From Clusia tigrina (lineage: Eukaryota; Arthropoda; Insecta; Diptera; Clusiidae), in assembly GCA_920105625.2 (NCBI GenBank), contig CAKKTE020000347.1, forward strand, positions 434,001 to 498,000: a stretch of DNA of 64,000 nucleotides, read 5' to 3'. A program made the translations under genes and the position numbers. Of this stretch, positions 41,021 to 54,873 are shown piece after piece. Under the pieces are notes generated by a model. The model ran no database searches, was not told where the DNA came from, and saw only the letters and a program-made list of their open reading frames with translations. The first letter of the stretch is position 1, and each line of letters opens with the position of its first letter.

Positions 41021-42922
41021 AAACACCTCGAGCCTCTTGTCAATTTAACCTATCGCTCAAAGCTATGCTACCCTTGAGTCCCAAATCGAACAATGATAAA
41101 ACTTCAAATGGCCCTAACTTCTATACGGTGCGTCCTACACCTATCAAAGTTTGCAACATACAAATGCTTGTAACTTTTTACTGGAGCCTCACAAAACCTT
41201 GAAATTTTGTAACAATAAAGTACTCAAGCCTCTTGTCAACTTAAGCTATCGCTCAAAGCTATGCTACCCTTGAGTCCCAAATCAAACACTGATAAAACTT
41301 CAAATGGCCGTAACTTCTATACGGTACGTCCTACACCTATCAAAGTTTGCAACATACAAATGCTTGTACCTTTTTACTCGAGCGTCATAAAACCTTGAAA
41401 TTTTGTAACAATATAGTACTCGAGCCTCTTGTCAATTTAAGCTATCGCACAAAGCTATGCTACCCTTGAGTCCCAAATCAAACACTGCTAAAATTTGAAA
41501 AGGCCCTAACTTCTATACGGTACGTCCTACACCTATCAAAGTTTGCAACATAAAAATGCCAGTAACTTTTTAGTGGACCGTCATAAAATCTTGAAATTTT
41601 GTAACAATAAAGTTCTCGAGCCTCTTGTCAATTTAAGCTATCGCTCAAAGCTATGCTACCCTTGAGTCCCAAATCAAACACTGATAAAACTTCAATGGCC
41701 CTAACTTCTGTACGGTACGTCCTACACCTACCAAAGTTTGCAACATACAAATGCTTGTAACTTTTTACTGGAGCGTCATAAAACCTTGAAATTTTGTAAC
41801 AATAGAGACCTCGAGCCTCTTGTCAATTTAAGCTGTCGCTCAAAGCTATGCTACCCTTGAGTCCCAAATCAAACACTGAAAAACTTCAAATGGCCCTAAC
41901 TTCTGTACGGTACGTCCTACACCTATCAAAGCTTGCAACATACAAATGCTTGTAACTTTTTACTGGAGCGGCATAAAACCTTGAAATTTTGTAACAATAA
42001 AGACTGCGAGCCTCTTGTCAATTTAAGCTATCGCACAAAGCTATGCTACCGTTGAGTCCCAAACCAAACACTGATAAAACTTCAAATGGCCCTAACTTCT
42101 GTACGGTGCGTCCTACACCTATCAAAGTTTGCAACATACAAATGCTTGTAACTTTTTACTGAAGCGTCATAAAACCTTGAAATTTTGTAACAATAAAGTA
42201 CTCGAGCCTCTTGGCAATTGCAGTTATCGCTCAAATATATGCTACCGTTCAGTGCCAAATCAAACACTGATAAAACTTCAAATGGCCCTAACTTCTATAC
42301 GGTACGTCCTACACCTATCAAAGTTTGCAACATACAAATGCTTGTAACTTTTTACTGGAGCGTCATAAAATCTTGAAATTTTGTAACAATAAAGTACTCG
42401 AGCCTCTTGTCAATTTAAGCTATCGCTCAAAGCTATGCTACCCTTGAGTCCCAAATCAAACACTGATAAAACTTCAAATAACCCTAACTTCTATACGGTA
42501 CGTCCTACACCTATCAAAGTATGTAACATACAAATGCTTATAACTTTTTACTGGAGCGTCATAAAACCTTGAAATTTTCTAACAATAAAGTACTCGAGAC
42601 TCTTGTCAATTTAAGCTATCGCTCAAGGCTATGCTAACCTTGAGTCCCAAATCAAACACTTATAAAATTTCAAATGGCCCTAACTTCTATACGGTACGTC
42701 CTACACCTATCAAAGTTGGCAACATACAAATGCTTGTAACTTTTTACTGGAGCGTCATAAAACCTTGAAATTTTGTAACAATAAAGTACTCGAGCCTCTT
42801 GTCAATTTAAGCTATCGCTGAAAGCTATGCTACCCTTGAGTCCCAAATCAAACACTGATACAATTTCAAATGGCCCTAACTTCTATACGGTACGTCCTAT
42901 AGCTATCAAAGTTTGCAACATA
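40377..42922. repeat. 2546-bp (13-monomer) tandem higher-order repeat, copy 1
   Basis: It is directly followed by its partner at +2546 bp (13 monomers minus 2 bp). Markers are AAAAGGCCCTAAC (41499), TTCAATGGCC (a 2-bp loss), CACTGAAAAACTTC, and the monomer with TTGGCAATTGCAG and AAATATATGCTACCG. Confidence 0.85.
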
Positions 42923-45494
42923 CAAATGCTTGTAACTTTTTACTGGAGCGTCATAAAATCTAGAAATTTTGTAACAATAAAGTACTCGAGCCTCTTGTCA
43001 ATTTAAGCTATCGCTCAAAGCTATGCTACCCTTGAGTCCCAAATCAAACACTGATAAAACTTCAAATGGCCCTAACTTCTATACGGTACGTCCTACACCT
43101 ATCAAAGTATGTAACATACAAATGCTTATAACTTTTTACTGGAGCGTCATAAAACCTTGAAATTTTCTAACAATAAAGTACTCGAGACTCTTGTCAATTT
43201 AAGCTATCGCTCAAGGCTATGCTAACCTTGAGTCCCAAATCAAACACTTATAAAATTTCAAATGGCCCTAACTTCTATACGGTACGTCCTACACCTATCA
43301 AAGTTGGCAACATACAAATGCTTGTAACTTTTTACTGGACCGTCATAAAACCTTGAAATTTTGTAACAATAAAGTACTCGAGCCTCTTGTCAATTTAAGC
43401 TATCGCTGAAAGCTATGCTACCCTTGAGTCCCAAATCAAACACTGATACAATTTCAAATGGCCCTAACTTCTATACGGTACGTCCTATAGCTATCAAAGT
43501 TTGCAACATACAAATGCTTGTAACTTTTTACTGGAGCGTTATAAAACCTTGAAATTTTGTAACAATAAACACCTCGAGCCTCTTGTCAATTTAACCTATC
43601 GCTCAAAGCTATGCTACCCTTGAGTCCCAAATCGAACAATGATAAAACTTCAAATGGCCCTAACTTCTATACGGTACGTCCTACACCTATCAAAGTTTGC
43701 AACATACAAATGCTTGTAACTTTTTACTGGAGCCTCACAAAACCTTGAAATTTTGTAACAATAAAGTACTCAAGCCTCTTGTCAACTTAAGCTATCGCTC
43801 AAAGCTATGCTACCCTTGAGTCCCAAATCAAACACTGATAAAACTTTAAATGGCCGTAACTTCTATACGGTACGTCCTACACCTATCAAAGTTTCCAACA
43901 TACAAATGCTTGTACCTTTTTACTCGAGCGTCATAAAACCTTGAAATTTTGTAACAATATAGTACTCGAGCCTCTTGTCAATTTAAGCTATCGCACAAAG
44001 CTATGCTACCCTTGAGTCCCAAATCAAACACTGCTAAAATTTCAAAAGGCCCTAACTTCTATACGGTACGTCCTACACCTATCAAAGTTTGCAACATAAA
44101 AATGCTAGTAACTTTTTACTGGAGCGTCATAAAATCTTGAAATTTTGTAACAATAAAGTTCTCGAGCCTCTTGTCAATTTAAGCTATCGCTCAAAGCTAT
44201 GCTACCCTTGAGTCCCAAATCAAACACTGATAAAACTTCAATGGCCCTAACTTCTGTACGGTACGTCCTACACCTACCAAATTTTGCAACATATAAATGC
44301 TTGTAACTTTTTACTGGAGCGTCATAAAACCTTGAAATTTTGTAACAATAGAGACCTCGAGCCTCTTGTCAATTTAAGCTGTCGCTCAAAGCTATGCTAC
44401 CCTTGAGTCCCAAATCAAACACTGAAAAACTTCAAATGGCCCTAACTTCTGTACGGTACGTCCTACACCTATCAAAGCTTGCAACATACAAATGCTTGTA
44501 ACTTTTTACTGGAGCGGCATAAAACCTTGAAATTTTGTAACAATAAAGACTTCGAGCCTCTTGTCAATTTAAGCTATCGCACAAAGCTATGCTACCGTTG
44601 AGTCCCAAACCAAACACTGATAAAACTTCAAATGGCCCTAACTTCTGTACGGTGCGTCCTACACCTATCAAAGTTTGCAACATACAAATGCTTGTAACTT
44701 TTTACTGAAGCGTCATAAAACCTTGAAATTTTGTAACAATAAAGTACTCGAGCCTCTTGGCAATTGCAGTTATCGCTCAAATATATGCTACCGTTCAGTG
44801 CCAAATCAAACACTGATAAAACTTCAAATGGCCCTAACTTCTATACGGTACGTCCTACACCTATCAAAGTTTGCAACATACAAATGCTTGTAACTTTTTA
44901 CTGGAGCGTCATAAAATCTTGAAAATTTGTAACAATAAAGTACTCGAGCCTCTTGTCAATTTAAGCTATCGCTCAAAGCTATGCTACCCTTGAGTCCCAA
45001 ATCAAACACTGATAAAACTTCAAATAACCCTAACTTCTATACGGTACGTCCTACACCTATCAAAGTATGTAACATACAAATGCTTATAACTTTTTACTGG
45101 AGCGTCATAAAACCTTGAAATTTTCTAACAATAAAGTACTCGAGACTCTTGTCAATTTAAGCTATCGCTCAAGGCTATGCTAACCTTGAGTCCCAAATCA
45201 AACACTTATAAAACTTCAAATGGCCCTAACTTCTATACGGTACGTCCTACACCTATCAAAGTTCGCAACATACAAATGCTTGTAACTTTTTACTGGAGCG
45301 TCATAAAACCTTGAAATTTTGTAACAATAAAGTACTCGAGCCTCTTGTCAATTTAAGCTATCGCTCAAAGCTATGCTACCCTTGAGTCCCAAATCAAACA
45401 CTGATAAAATTTCAAATGGCCCTAACTTCTATACGGTACGTCCTATAGCTATAAAAGTTTGCAACATACAAATGCTTGTAACTTTTTACTGGAG
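42923..45494. repeat. 2546-bp (13-monomer) tandem higher-order repeat, copy 2
   Basis: This is the partner of 40377-42922 with all markers in order. Inside the junction zone a smaller 588-bp (three-monomer) step is also visible: the GTATGTAACATAC...GCTTATAAC monomer near 42501 recurs at 43089. Confidence 0.85.
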
Positions 45495-47824
45495 CGTTAT
45501 AAAACCTTGAAATTTTGTAACAATAAACACCTCGAGCCTCTTGTCAATTTAACCTATCGCTCAAAGCTATGCTACCCTTGAGTCCCAAATCGAACAATGA
45601 TAAAACTTCAAATGGCCCTAACTTCTATACGGTGCGTCCTACACCTATCAAAGTTTGCAACATACAAATGCTTGTACCTTTTTACTCGAGCGTCATAAAA
45701 CCTTGAAATTTTGTAACAATATAGTACTCGAGCCTCTTGTCAATTTAAGCTATCGCACAAAGCTATGCTACCCTTGAGTCCCAAATCAAACACTGCTAAA
45801 ACTTCAAATGGCCCTAACTTCAGTACGGTACGTCCTACACCTATCAAAGCTTGCAACATACAAATGTTTGTAACTTTTTACTGGAGCGACATAAAACCTT
45901 GAAATTTTGTAACAATAAAAACTTCGAGCCTCTTGTCAATTTAAGCTATCGCTCAAAGCTATGCTACCGTTGAGTCCCAAACCAAACACTGCTAAAATTT
46001 CAAATGGCCCTTACTTATGTACGGTACGTCCTACACCTATCAAAGTTTGCAACATACAAATGCTAGTAACTTTTTACTGGAGCGGCATAAAACCTTGAAA
46101 TTTTGTAACAATAAAGTACTCGAGCCTCTTGTCAATTTAAGCTATCGCACAAAGCTATGCTAAACTTGAGTCCCAAATTAAACACTGCTAAAATTTCAAA
46201 TGGCCCTAACTTCTATACGGTACGTCCTACACCTATCAAAGTTTGCAACATACAAATGCTTGTAACTTTTTACTGAAGCGTCATAAAACCTTGAAATTTT
46301 GTAACAATAAAGTACTCGAGCCTCTTGTCAATTTAAGCTATCGCTCAAAGCTTTGCTACCCTTGAGTCCCAAATCAAACACTGCTAAAACTTCAAATGGC
46401 CCTAACTTCAGTACGGTACGTCCTACACCTATCAAAGCTTGCAACATACAAATGCTTGTAACTTTTTACTGGAGCGTCATAAAACCTTGAAATTTTGTAA
46501 CAATAAAGACCTCGAGCCTCTTGTCAATTTAAGCTGTCGCTCAAAGCTATGCTACCCTTGGCTCCCAAATCAAACAATGATAAAACTTTAAATGGCCCTA
46601 ACTTCTATACGGTACGTCCTACACCTATCAAAGTTTGCAACATACAAATGCTTGTAACTTTTTACTGGAGCGTCATAAAACGTTGAAATTTTGTAACAAT
46701 AAAGTACTCGAGCGTCTTGCCAATTTAAGCTATCGCTCAAAGCTATGCTACCCTTGAGTCCCAAATCAAACACTGATAAAACTTCAAATGGCCCTAACTT
46801 CAGTACGGTACGTCCTACAACTATCAAAGCTTGCAACATACAAATGTTTGTAACTTTTTACTGGAGCGGCATAAAACCTTGAAATTTTGTAACAATAAAA
46901 ACTTCGAGCCTCTTGTCAATTTAAGCTATCGCACAAAGCTATGCTACAGTTGAGTCCCAAATCAAACACTGCTAAAATTTCAAATGGCCCTAACTTCTAT
47001 ACGGTACGTCCTACACCTATCAAAGTTTGCAACATACAAATGCTAGTAACTTTTTACTGGAGCGGCATAAAACCTTGAAATTTTGTAACAATAAAGTACT
47101 CGAGCCTCTTGTCAATTTAAGCTATCGCAGAAAGCTATGCTAAACTTGAGTCCCAAATCAAACACTGCTAAAATTTCAAATGGCCCTAACTTCTATACGG
47201 TACGTCCTACACTTATCAAAGTTTGCAACATACAAATGCTTGTAACTTTTTACTGGAGCGTCATAAAACCTTGAAATTTTGTAACAACAAAGTACTCGAG
47301 CCTCTTGTCAATTTAAGCTATCGCACAAAGCTATGCTACCCTTGAGTCCCAAATCAAACACTGCTAAAATTTCAAATGGCCCTAACTTCTATACGGTACG
47401 TCCTACACATATCAAAGTTTGCAACATACAAATGCTTGTAACTTTTTACTGGAGCGTCATAAAACCTTGAAATTTTGTAACAATAAAGTACTCGAGCCTC
47501 TTGGCAATTGAAGTTATCGCTCAAATCTATGCTACCGTTCAGTGCCAAATCAAACACTGATAAAACTTCAAATGGCCCTAACTTCTATACGGTACGTCCT
47601 AGACCTATCAAAGTTTGCAACATACAAATGCTTGTAACTTTTTACTGGAGCGTCATAAAATCTTGAAATTTTGTAACAATAAAGTACTCGAGCCTCTTGT
47701 CAATTTAAGCTATCGCTCAAAGCTATGCTACCCTTGAGTCCCAAATCAAACACTGATAAAACTTCAAATAACCCTAACTTCTATACGGTACATCCTACAC
47801 CTATCAAAGTATGTAACATACAAA

Positions 47825-50800
47825 TGCTTATAACTTTTTACTGGAGCGTCATAAAACCTTGAAATTTTCTAACAATAAAGTACTCGAGACTCTTGTCAAT
47901 TTAAGCTATCGCTCAAGGCTATGCTAACCTTGAGTCCCAAATCAAACACTTATAAAACTTCAAATGGCCCTAACTTCTATACGGTACGTCCTACACCTAT
48001 CAAAGTTGGCAACATACAAATGCTTGTAACTTTTTACTGGAGCGTCATAAAACCTTGAAATTTTGTAACAATAAAGTACTCGAGCCTCTTGTCAATTTAA
48101 GCTATCGCTCAAAGCTATGCTACCCTTGAGTCCCAAATCAAACACTGATAAAATTTCAAATGGCCCTAACTTCTATACGGTACGTCCTATAGCTATCAAA
48201 GTTTGCAACATACAAATGCTTGTAACTTTTTACTGGAGCGTTATAAAACCTTGAAATTTTGTAACAATAAACACCTCGAGCCTCTTGTCAATTTAACCTA
48301 TCGCTCAAAGCTATGCTACCCTTGAGTCCCAAATCGAACAATGATAAAACTTCAAATGGCCCTAACTTCTATACGGTGCGTCCTACACCTATCAAAGTTT
48401 GCAACATACAAATGCTTGTAACTTTTTACTGCAGCCTCATAAAACCTTGAAATTTTGTAACAATAAAGTACCCGAGCCTCTTGTCAACTTAAGCTATAGC
48501 TCAAAGCTATGCTACCCTTGAGTCCCAAATCAAACACTGATAAAACTTCAAATGGCCGTAACTTCGATACGGTACGTCCTACACCTATCAAAGTTTGCAA
48601 CATACAAATGCTTGTACCTTTTTACTCGAGCGTCATAAAACCTTGAAATTTTGTAACAATATAGTACTCGAGCCTCTTGTCAATTTAAGCTATCGCACAA
48701 AGCTATGCTACCCTTGAGTCCCAAATCAAACACTGCTAAAATTTCAAATGGGATTCACTTCTATACGGTACGTCCTACACCTATCAAAGTTTGCAACATA
48801 CAAATGCTAGTAACTTTTTACTGAAGCGTCATAAAATCTTGAAATTTTGTAACAATAAAGTTCTCGAGCCTCTTGTCAATTTAAGCTATCGCTCAAAGCT
48901 ATGCTACCCTTGAGTCCCAAATCAAACACTGATAAAACTTCAAATGGCCCTAACTTCTATACGGTACGTCCTGCACCTATCAAAGTTTGCAACATACAAA
49001 TGCTTGTAACTTTTTACTGAAGCGTCATAAAACCTTGAAATTTTGTAACAATAAAGTACTCGAGCCTCTTGTCAATTTAAGCTATCGCTCAAAGCTTTGC
49101 TACCCTTGAGTCCCAAATCAAACATTGATAAAACTTCAAATGGCCCTAACTTCTGTACGGTACGTCCTACACCTATCAAAGTTTGTAACATACAAATGCT
49201 TGTAACTTTTTACTGGAGCGTCATAAAACCTTTAAATTTTGTAACAATAAAGACCTCGAGCCTCTTGTCAATTTAAGCTGTCGCTCAAAGCTATGCTACC
49301 CTTGGGTCCCAAATCAAACAATGATAAAACTTTAAATGGCCCTAACTTCTATACGGTACGTCCTACACCTATCAAAGTTTACAACATACAAATGCTTGTA
49401 ACTTTTTACTGGAGCGTCATAAAACCTTGAAATTTTGTAACAATAAAGTACTCGAGCCTCTTGTCAATTTAAGCTATCGCACAAACCTATGCTACCCTTG
49501 AGTCCCAAATCAAACACTGCTAAAATTTCAAATGGCCCTAACTTCTATACGGTACGTCCTACACCTATCAAAGTTTGCAACATACAAATGCTTGTAACTT
49601 TTTATTGGAGAGTCATAAAACCTTGAAATTTTGTAACAATAAAGTACTCGAGCGTCTTGCCAATTTAAGCTATCGCTCAAAGCTATGCTGCCCTTGAGTC
49701 CCAAATCAAACACTGATAAAACTTCAAATGGCCCTAACTTATATACGGTACGTCCTACACCTATCAAAGTATGTAACATTCAAATGCTTGTAACTTTTTA
49801 CTGGAGCGTCATAAAACCTTGAAATTTTGTAACAATAAAGTACTCGAGCCTCTTGTCAATTTAAGCTATCGCTCAAAGCTATGCTAACCTTGAGTTCCAA
49901 ATCAAACACTTATAAAACTTCAAATAGCCCTAACTTCTATACGGTACGTCCTACACCTATCAAAGTTGGCAACATACAAATGCTTGTAACTTTTTACTGG
50001 AGCGTCATAAAACCTTGAAATTTTGTAACAATAATGTACTCGAGCCTTTTGTCAATTTAAGCTATCGCTCAAAGCTATGCTACCCTTGAGTCCCAAATCA
50101 AACACTGATAAAATTTCAAATGGCCCTAACTTCTATACGGTACGTCCTACAGCTATCCAAGTTTGCAACATACAAATGCTTGTAACTTTTTACTGGATAA
50201 AGCGTTATAAAGCCTTGAAATTTTGTAACAATAAACACCTCGAGCCTCTTGTCAATTTAACCTATCGCTCAAAGCTATGCTACCCTTGAGTCCCAAATCG
50301 AACAATGATAAAACTTCAAATGGCCCTAACTTCTGTACGGTACGTCCTACACCTATCAAAGTTTGCAACATACAAATGCTTGTAACTTTTTACTGGAGCG
50401 TCATAAAACCTTGGAATTTTGTAACAATAAAGACCTCGAGCCTCTTGTCAATTTAAGCTGTCGCTCAAAGCTATGCTACCCTTGGGTCCCAAGTCAAACA
50501 ATGATAAAACTTTAAATGGCCGTAACTTCTATACGGTACGTCCTACACCTATCAAAGTTTGCAACATACAAATGCTTGTAACTTTTTACTGGAGCGTCAT
50601 AAAGCCTTGAAATTTTGTAACAATATAGTACTCGAGCCTCTTGTCAATTTAAGATATCGGACAAAGCTATGCTACCCTTGAGTCCCAAATCAAACACTGC
50701 TGAAATTTCAAATGGCCCTAACTTTTATACGGTACATCCTACACCTATCAAAGTTTGCAACATACAAATGCTAGTAACTTTTTACTGGAGCGTCATAAAA

Positions 50801-50890
50801 TCTTGAAATTTTGTAACAATAAAGTACTCGAGCCTCTTGTCAATTTAAGCTATCGCACAAACCTATGCTACCCTTGAGTCCCAAATCAAA
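47825..50890. repeat. Segmental duplication, 5688-bp offset, copy 1
   Basis: It matches 53513-56578. Markers are TGGGATTCACTTC (48749), AGTACCCGAGCC, TACTGCAGCCTC, and a 4-bp insertion reading ACTGGATAAAGCG near 50194. Part of it, about 47.8-49.2 kb, also matches a copy at +3728 bp. Confidence 0.82.
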
Positions 50891-50949
50891 CACTGCTAAA
50901 ATTTCAAATGGCCCTAACTTCTATACGGTACGTCCTACACCTATCAAAG

Positions 50950-52913
50950 TTTGCAACATACAAATGCTGGTAACTTTTTATTGGAGAGTCATAAAACCTT
51001 GAAATTTTGTAACAATAAAGTACTCGAGCGTCTTGCCAATTTAAGCTATCGCTCAAAGCTATGCTGCCCTTGAGTCCCAAATCAAACACTGATAAAACTT
51101 CAAATGGCCCTAACTTCTATACGGTACGTCCTACACCTATCAAAGTTTGCAACATACAAATGCTTGTAACTTTTTACTGGAGCGTTATAAAACCTTGAAA
51201 TTTTGTAACAATAAACACCTCGAGCCTCTTGTCAATTTAACCTATCGCTCAAAGCTATGCTACCCTTGAGTCCCAAATCGAACAATGATAAAACTTCAAA
51301 TGGCCCTAACTTCTATACGGTGCGTCCTACACCTATCAAAGTTTGCAACATACAAATGCTTGTAACTTTTTACTGCAGCCTCATAAAACCTTGAAATTTT
51401 GTAACAATAAAGTACCCGAGCCTCTTGTCAACTTAAGCTATAGCTCAAAGCTATGCTACCCTTGAGTCCCAAATCAAACACTGATAAAACTTCAAATGGC
51501 CGTAACTTCGATACGGTACGTCCTACACCTATCAAAGTTTGCAACATACAAATGCTTGTAACTTTTTACTGGAGCGTCATAAAACCTTGAAATTTTCTAA
51601 CAATAAAGTACTCGAGACTCTTGTCAATTTAAGCTATCGCTCAAGGCTATGCTAACCTTGAGTCCCAAATCAAACACTTATAAAACTTCAAATGGCCCTA
51701 ACTTCTATACGGTACGTCCTACACCTATCAAAGTTGGCAACATACAAATGCTTGAAACTTTTTACTGGAGCGTCATAAAACCTTGAAATTTTGTAACAAT
51801 AAAGTACTCGAGCCTCTTGTCAATTTAAGCTATCGCTCAAAGCTATGCTACCCTTGAGTCCCAAATCAAACACTGATAAAATTTCAAATGGCCCTAACTT
51901 CTATACGGTACGTCCTATAGCTATCAAAGTTTGCAACATACAAATGCTTGTAACTTTTTACTGGAGCGTTATAAAACCTTGAAATTTTGTAACAATAAAC
52001 ACCTCGAGCCTCTTGTCAATTTAACCTATCGCTCAAAGCTATGCTACCCTTGAGTCCCAAATCGAACAATGATAAAACTTCAAATGGCCCTAACTTCTAT
52101 ACGGTGCGTCCTACACCTATCAAAGTTTGCAACATACAAATGCTTGTAACTTTTTACTGCAGCCTCATAAAACCTTGAAATTTTGTAACAATAAAGTACC
52201 CGAGCCTCTTGTCAACTTAAGCTATAGCTCAAAGCTATGCTACCCTTGAGTCCCAAATCAAACACTGATAAAACTTCAAATGGCCGTAACTTCGATACGG
52301 TACGTCCTACACCTATCAAAGTTTGCAACATACAAATGCTTGTACCTTTTTACTCGAGCGTCATAAAACCTTGAAATTTTGTAACAATATAGTACTCGAG
52401 CCTCTTGTCAATTTAAGCTATCGCACAAAGCTATGCTACCCTTGAGTCCCAAATCAAACACTGCTAAAATTTCAAATGGGATTCACTTCTATACGGTACG
52501 TCCTACACCTATCAAAGTTTGCAACATACAAATGCTAGTAACTTTTTACTGGAGCGTCATAAAATCTTGAAATTTTGTAACAATAAAGTTCTCGAGCCTC
52601 TTGTCAATTTAAGCTATCGCTCAAAGCTATGCTACCCTTGAGTCCCAAATCAAACACTGATAAAACTTCAAATGGCCCTAACTTCTATACGGTACGTCCT
52701 GCACCTATCAAAGTTTGCAACATACAAATGCTTGTAACTTTTTACTGAAGCGTCATAAAACCTTGAAATTTTGTAACAATAAAGTACTCGAGCCTCTTGT
52801 CAATTTAAGCTATCGCTCAAAGCTTTGCTACCCTTGAGTCCCAAATCAAACATTGATAAAACTTCAAATGGCCCTAACTTCTGTACGGTACGTCCTACAC
52901 CTATCAAAGTTTG
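50950..52913. repeat. 1960-bp (10-monomer) tandem higher-order repeat, copy 1
   Basis: It is followed immediately by a near-identical copy at exactly +1960 bp. Comparing 50971-52913 with its partner line by line, I found four substitutions and no indel. TTATTGGAGAGTC, AAACACCTCGAGCC, TACTGCAGCCTC, CTTGAAACTTTTTAC and GGGATTCACTTC occur in both in the same order. Confidence 0.9.
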
Positions 52914-54873
52914 CAACATACAAATGCTTGTAACTTTTTATTGGAGAGTCATAAAACCTTGAAATTTTGTAACAATAAAGTACTCGAGCGTCTTGCCAAT
53001 TTAAGCTATCGCTCAAAGCTATGCTGCCCTTGAGTCCCAAATCAAACACTGATAAAACTTCAAATGGCCCTAACTTCTATACGGTACGTCCTACACCTAT
53101 CAAAGTTTGCAACATACAAATGCTTGTAACTTTTTACTGGAGCGTTATAAAACCTTGAAATTTTGTAACAATAAACACCTCGAGCCTCTTGTCAATTTAA
53201 CCTATCGCTCAAAGCTATGCTACCCTTGAGTCCCAAATCGAACAATGATAAAACTTCAAATGGCCCTAACTTCTATACGGTGCGTCCTACACCTATCAAA
53301 GTTTGCAACATACAAATGCTTGTAACTTTTTACTGCAGCCTCATAAAACCTTGAAATTTTGTAACAATAAAGTACCCGAGCCTCTTGTCAACTTAAGCTA
53401 TAGCTCAAAGCTATGCTACCCTTGAGTCCCAAATCAAACACAGATAAAACTTCAAATGGCCGTAACTTCGATACGGTACGTCCTACACCTATCAAAGTTT
53501 GCAACATACAAATGCTTGTAACTTTTTACTGGAGCGTCATAAAACCTTGAAATTTTCTAACAATAAAGTACTCGAGACTCTTGTCAATTTAAGCTATCGC
53601 TCAAGGCTATGCTAACCTTGAGTCCCAAATCAAACACTTATAAAACTTCAAATGGCCCTAACTTCTATACGGTACGTCCTACACCTATCAAAGTTGGCAA
53701 CATACAAATGCTTGAAACTTTTTACTGGAGCGTCATAAAACCTTGAAATTTTGTAACAATAAAGTACTCGAGCCTCTTGTCAATTTAAGCTATCGCTCAA
53801 AGCTATGCTACCCTTGAGTCCCAAATCAAACACTGATAAAATTTCAAATGGCCCTAACTTCTATACGGTACGTCCTATAGCTATCAAAGTTTGCAGCATA
53901 CAAATGCTTGTAACTTTTTACTGGAGCGTTATAAAACCTTGAAATTTTGTAACAATAAACACCTCGAGCCTCTTGTCAATTTAACCTATCGCTCAAAGCT
54001 ATGCTACCCTTGAGTCCCAAATCGAACAATGATAAAACTTCAAATGGCCCTAACTTCTATACGGTGCGTCCTACACCTATCAAAGTTTGCAACATACAAA
54101 TGCTTGTAACTTTTTACTGCAGCCTCATAAAACCTTGAAATTTTGTAACAATAAAGTACCCGAGCCTCTTGTCAACTTAAGCTATAGCTCAAAGCTATGC
54201 TACCCTTGAGTCCCAAATCAAACACTGATAAAACTTCAAATGGCCGTAACTTCGATACGGTACGTCCTACACCTATCAACGTTTGCAACATACAAATGCT
54301 TGTACCTTTTTACTCGAGCGTCATAAAACCTTGAAATTTTGTAACAATATAGTACTCGAGCCTCTTGTCAATTTAAGCTATCGCACAAAGCTATGCTACC
54401 CTTGAGTCCCAAATCAAACACTGCTAAAATTTCAAATGGGATTCACTTCTATACGGTACGTCCTACACCTATCAAAGTTTGCAACATACAAATGCTAGTA
54501 ACTTTTTACTGGAGCGTCATAAAATCTTGAAATTTTGTAACAATAAAGTTCTCGAGCCTCTTGTCAATTTAAGCTATCGCTCAAAGCTATGCTACCCTTG
54601 AGTCCCAAATCAAACACTGATAAAACTTCCAATGGCCCTAACTTCTATACGGTACGTCCTGCACCTATCAAAGTTTGCAACATACAAATGCTTGTAACTT
54701 TTTACTGAAGCGTCATAAAACCTTGAAATTTTGTAACAATAAAGTACTCGAGCCTCTTGTCAATTTAAGCTATCGCTCAAAGCTTTGCTACCCTTGAGTC
54801 CCAAATCAAACATTGATAAAACTTCAAATGGCCCTAACTTCTGTACGGTACGTCCTACACCTATCAAAGTTTG
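52910..54873. repeat. 1960-bp (10-monomer) tandem higher-order repeat, copy 2
   Basis: This is the partner of 50950-52913. The differences I see are T to A at 53442, A to G at 53896, A to C at 54280 and A to C at 54630. Beyond 54873 the sequence instead follows the pattern of 49186 onward. Confidence 0.9.
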
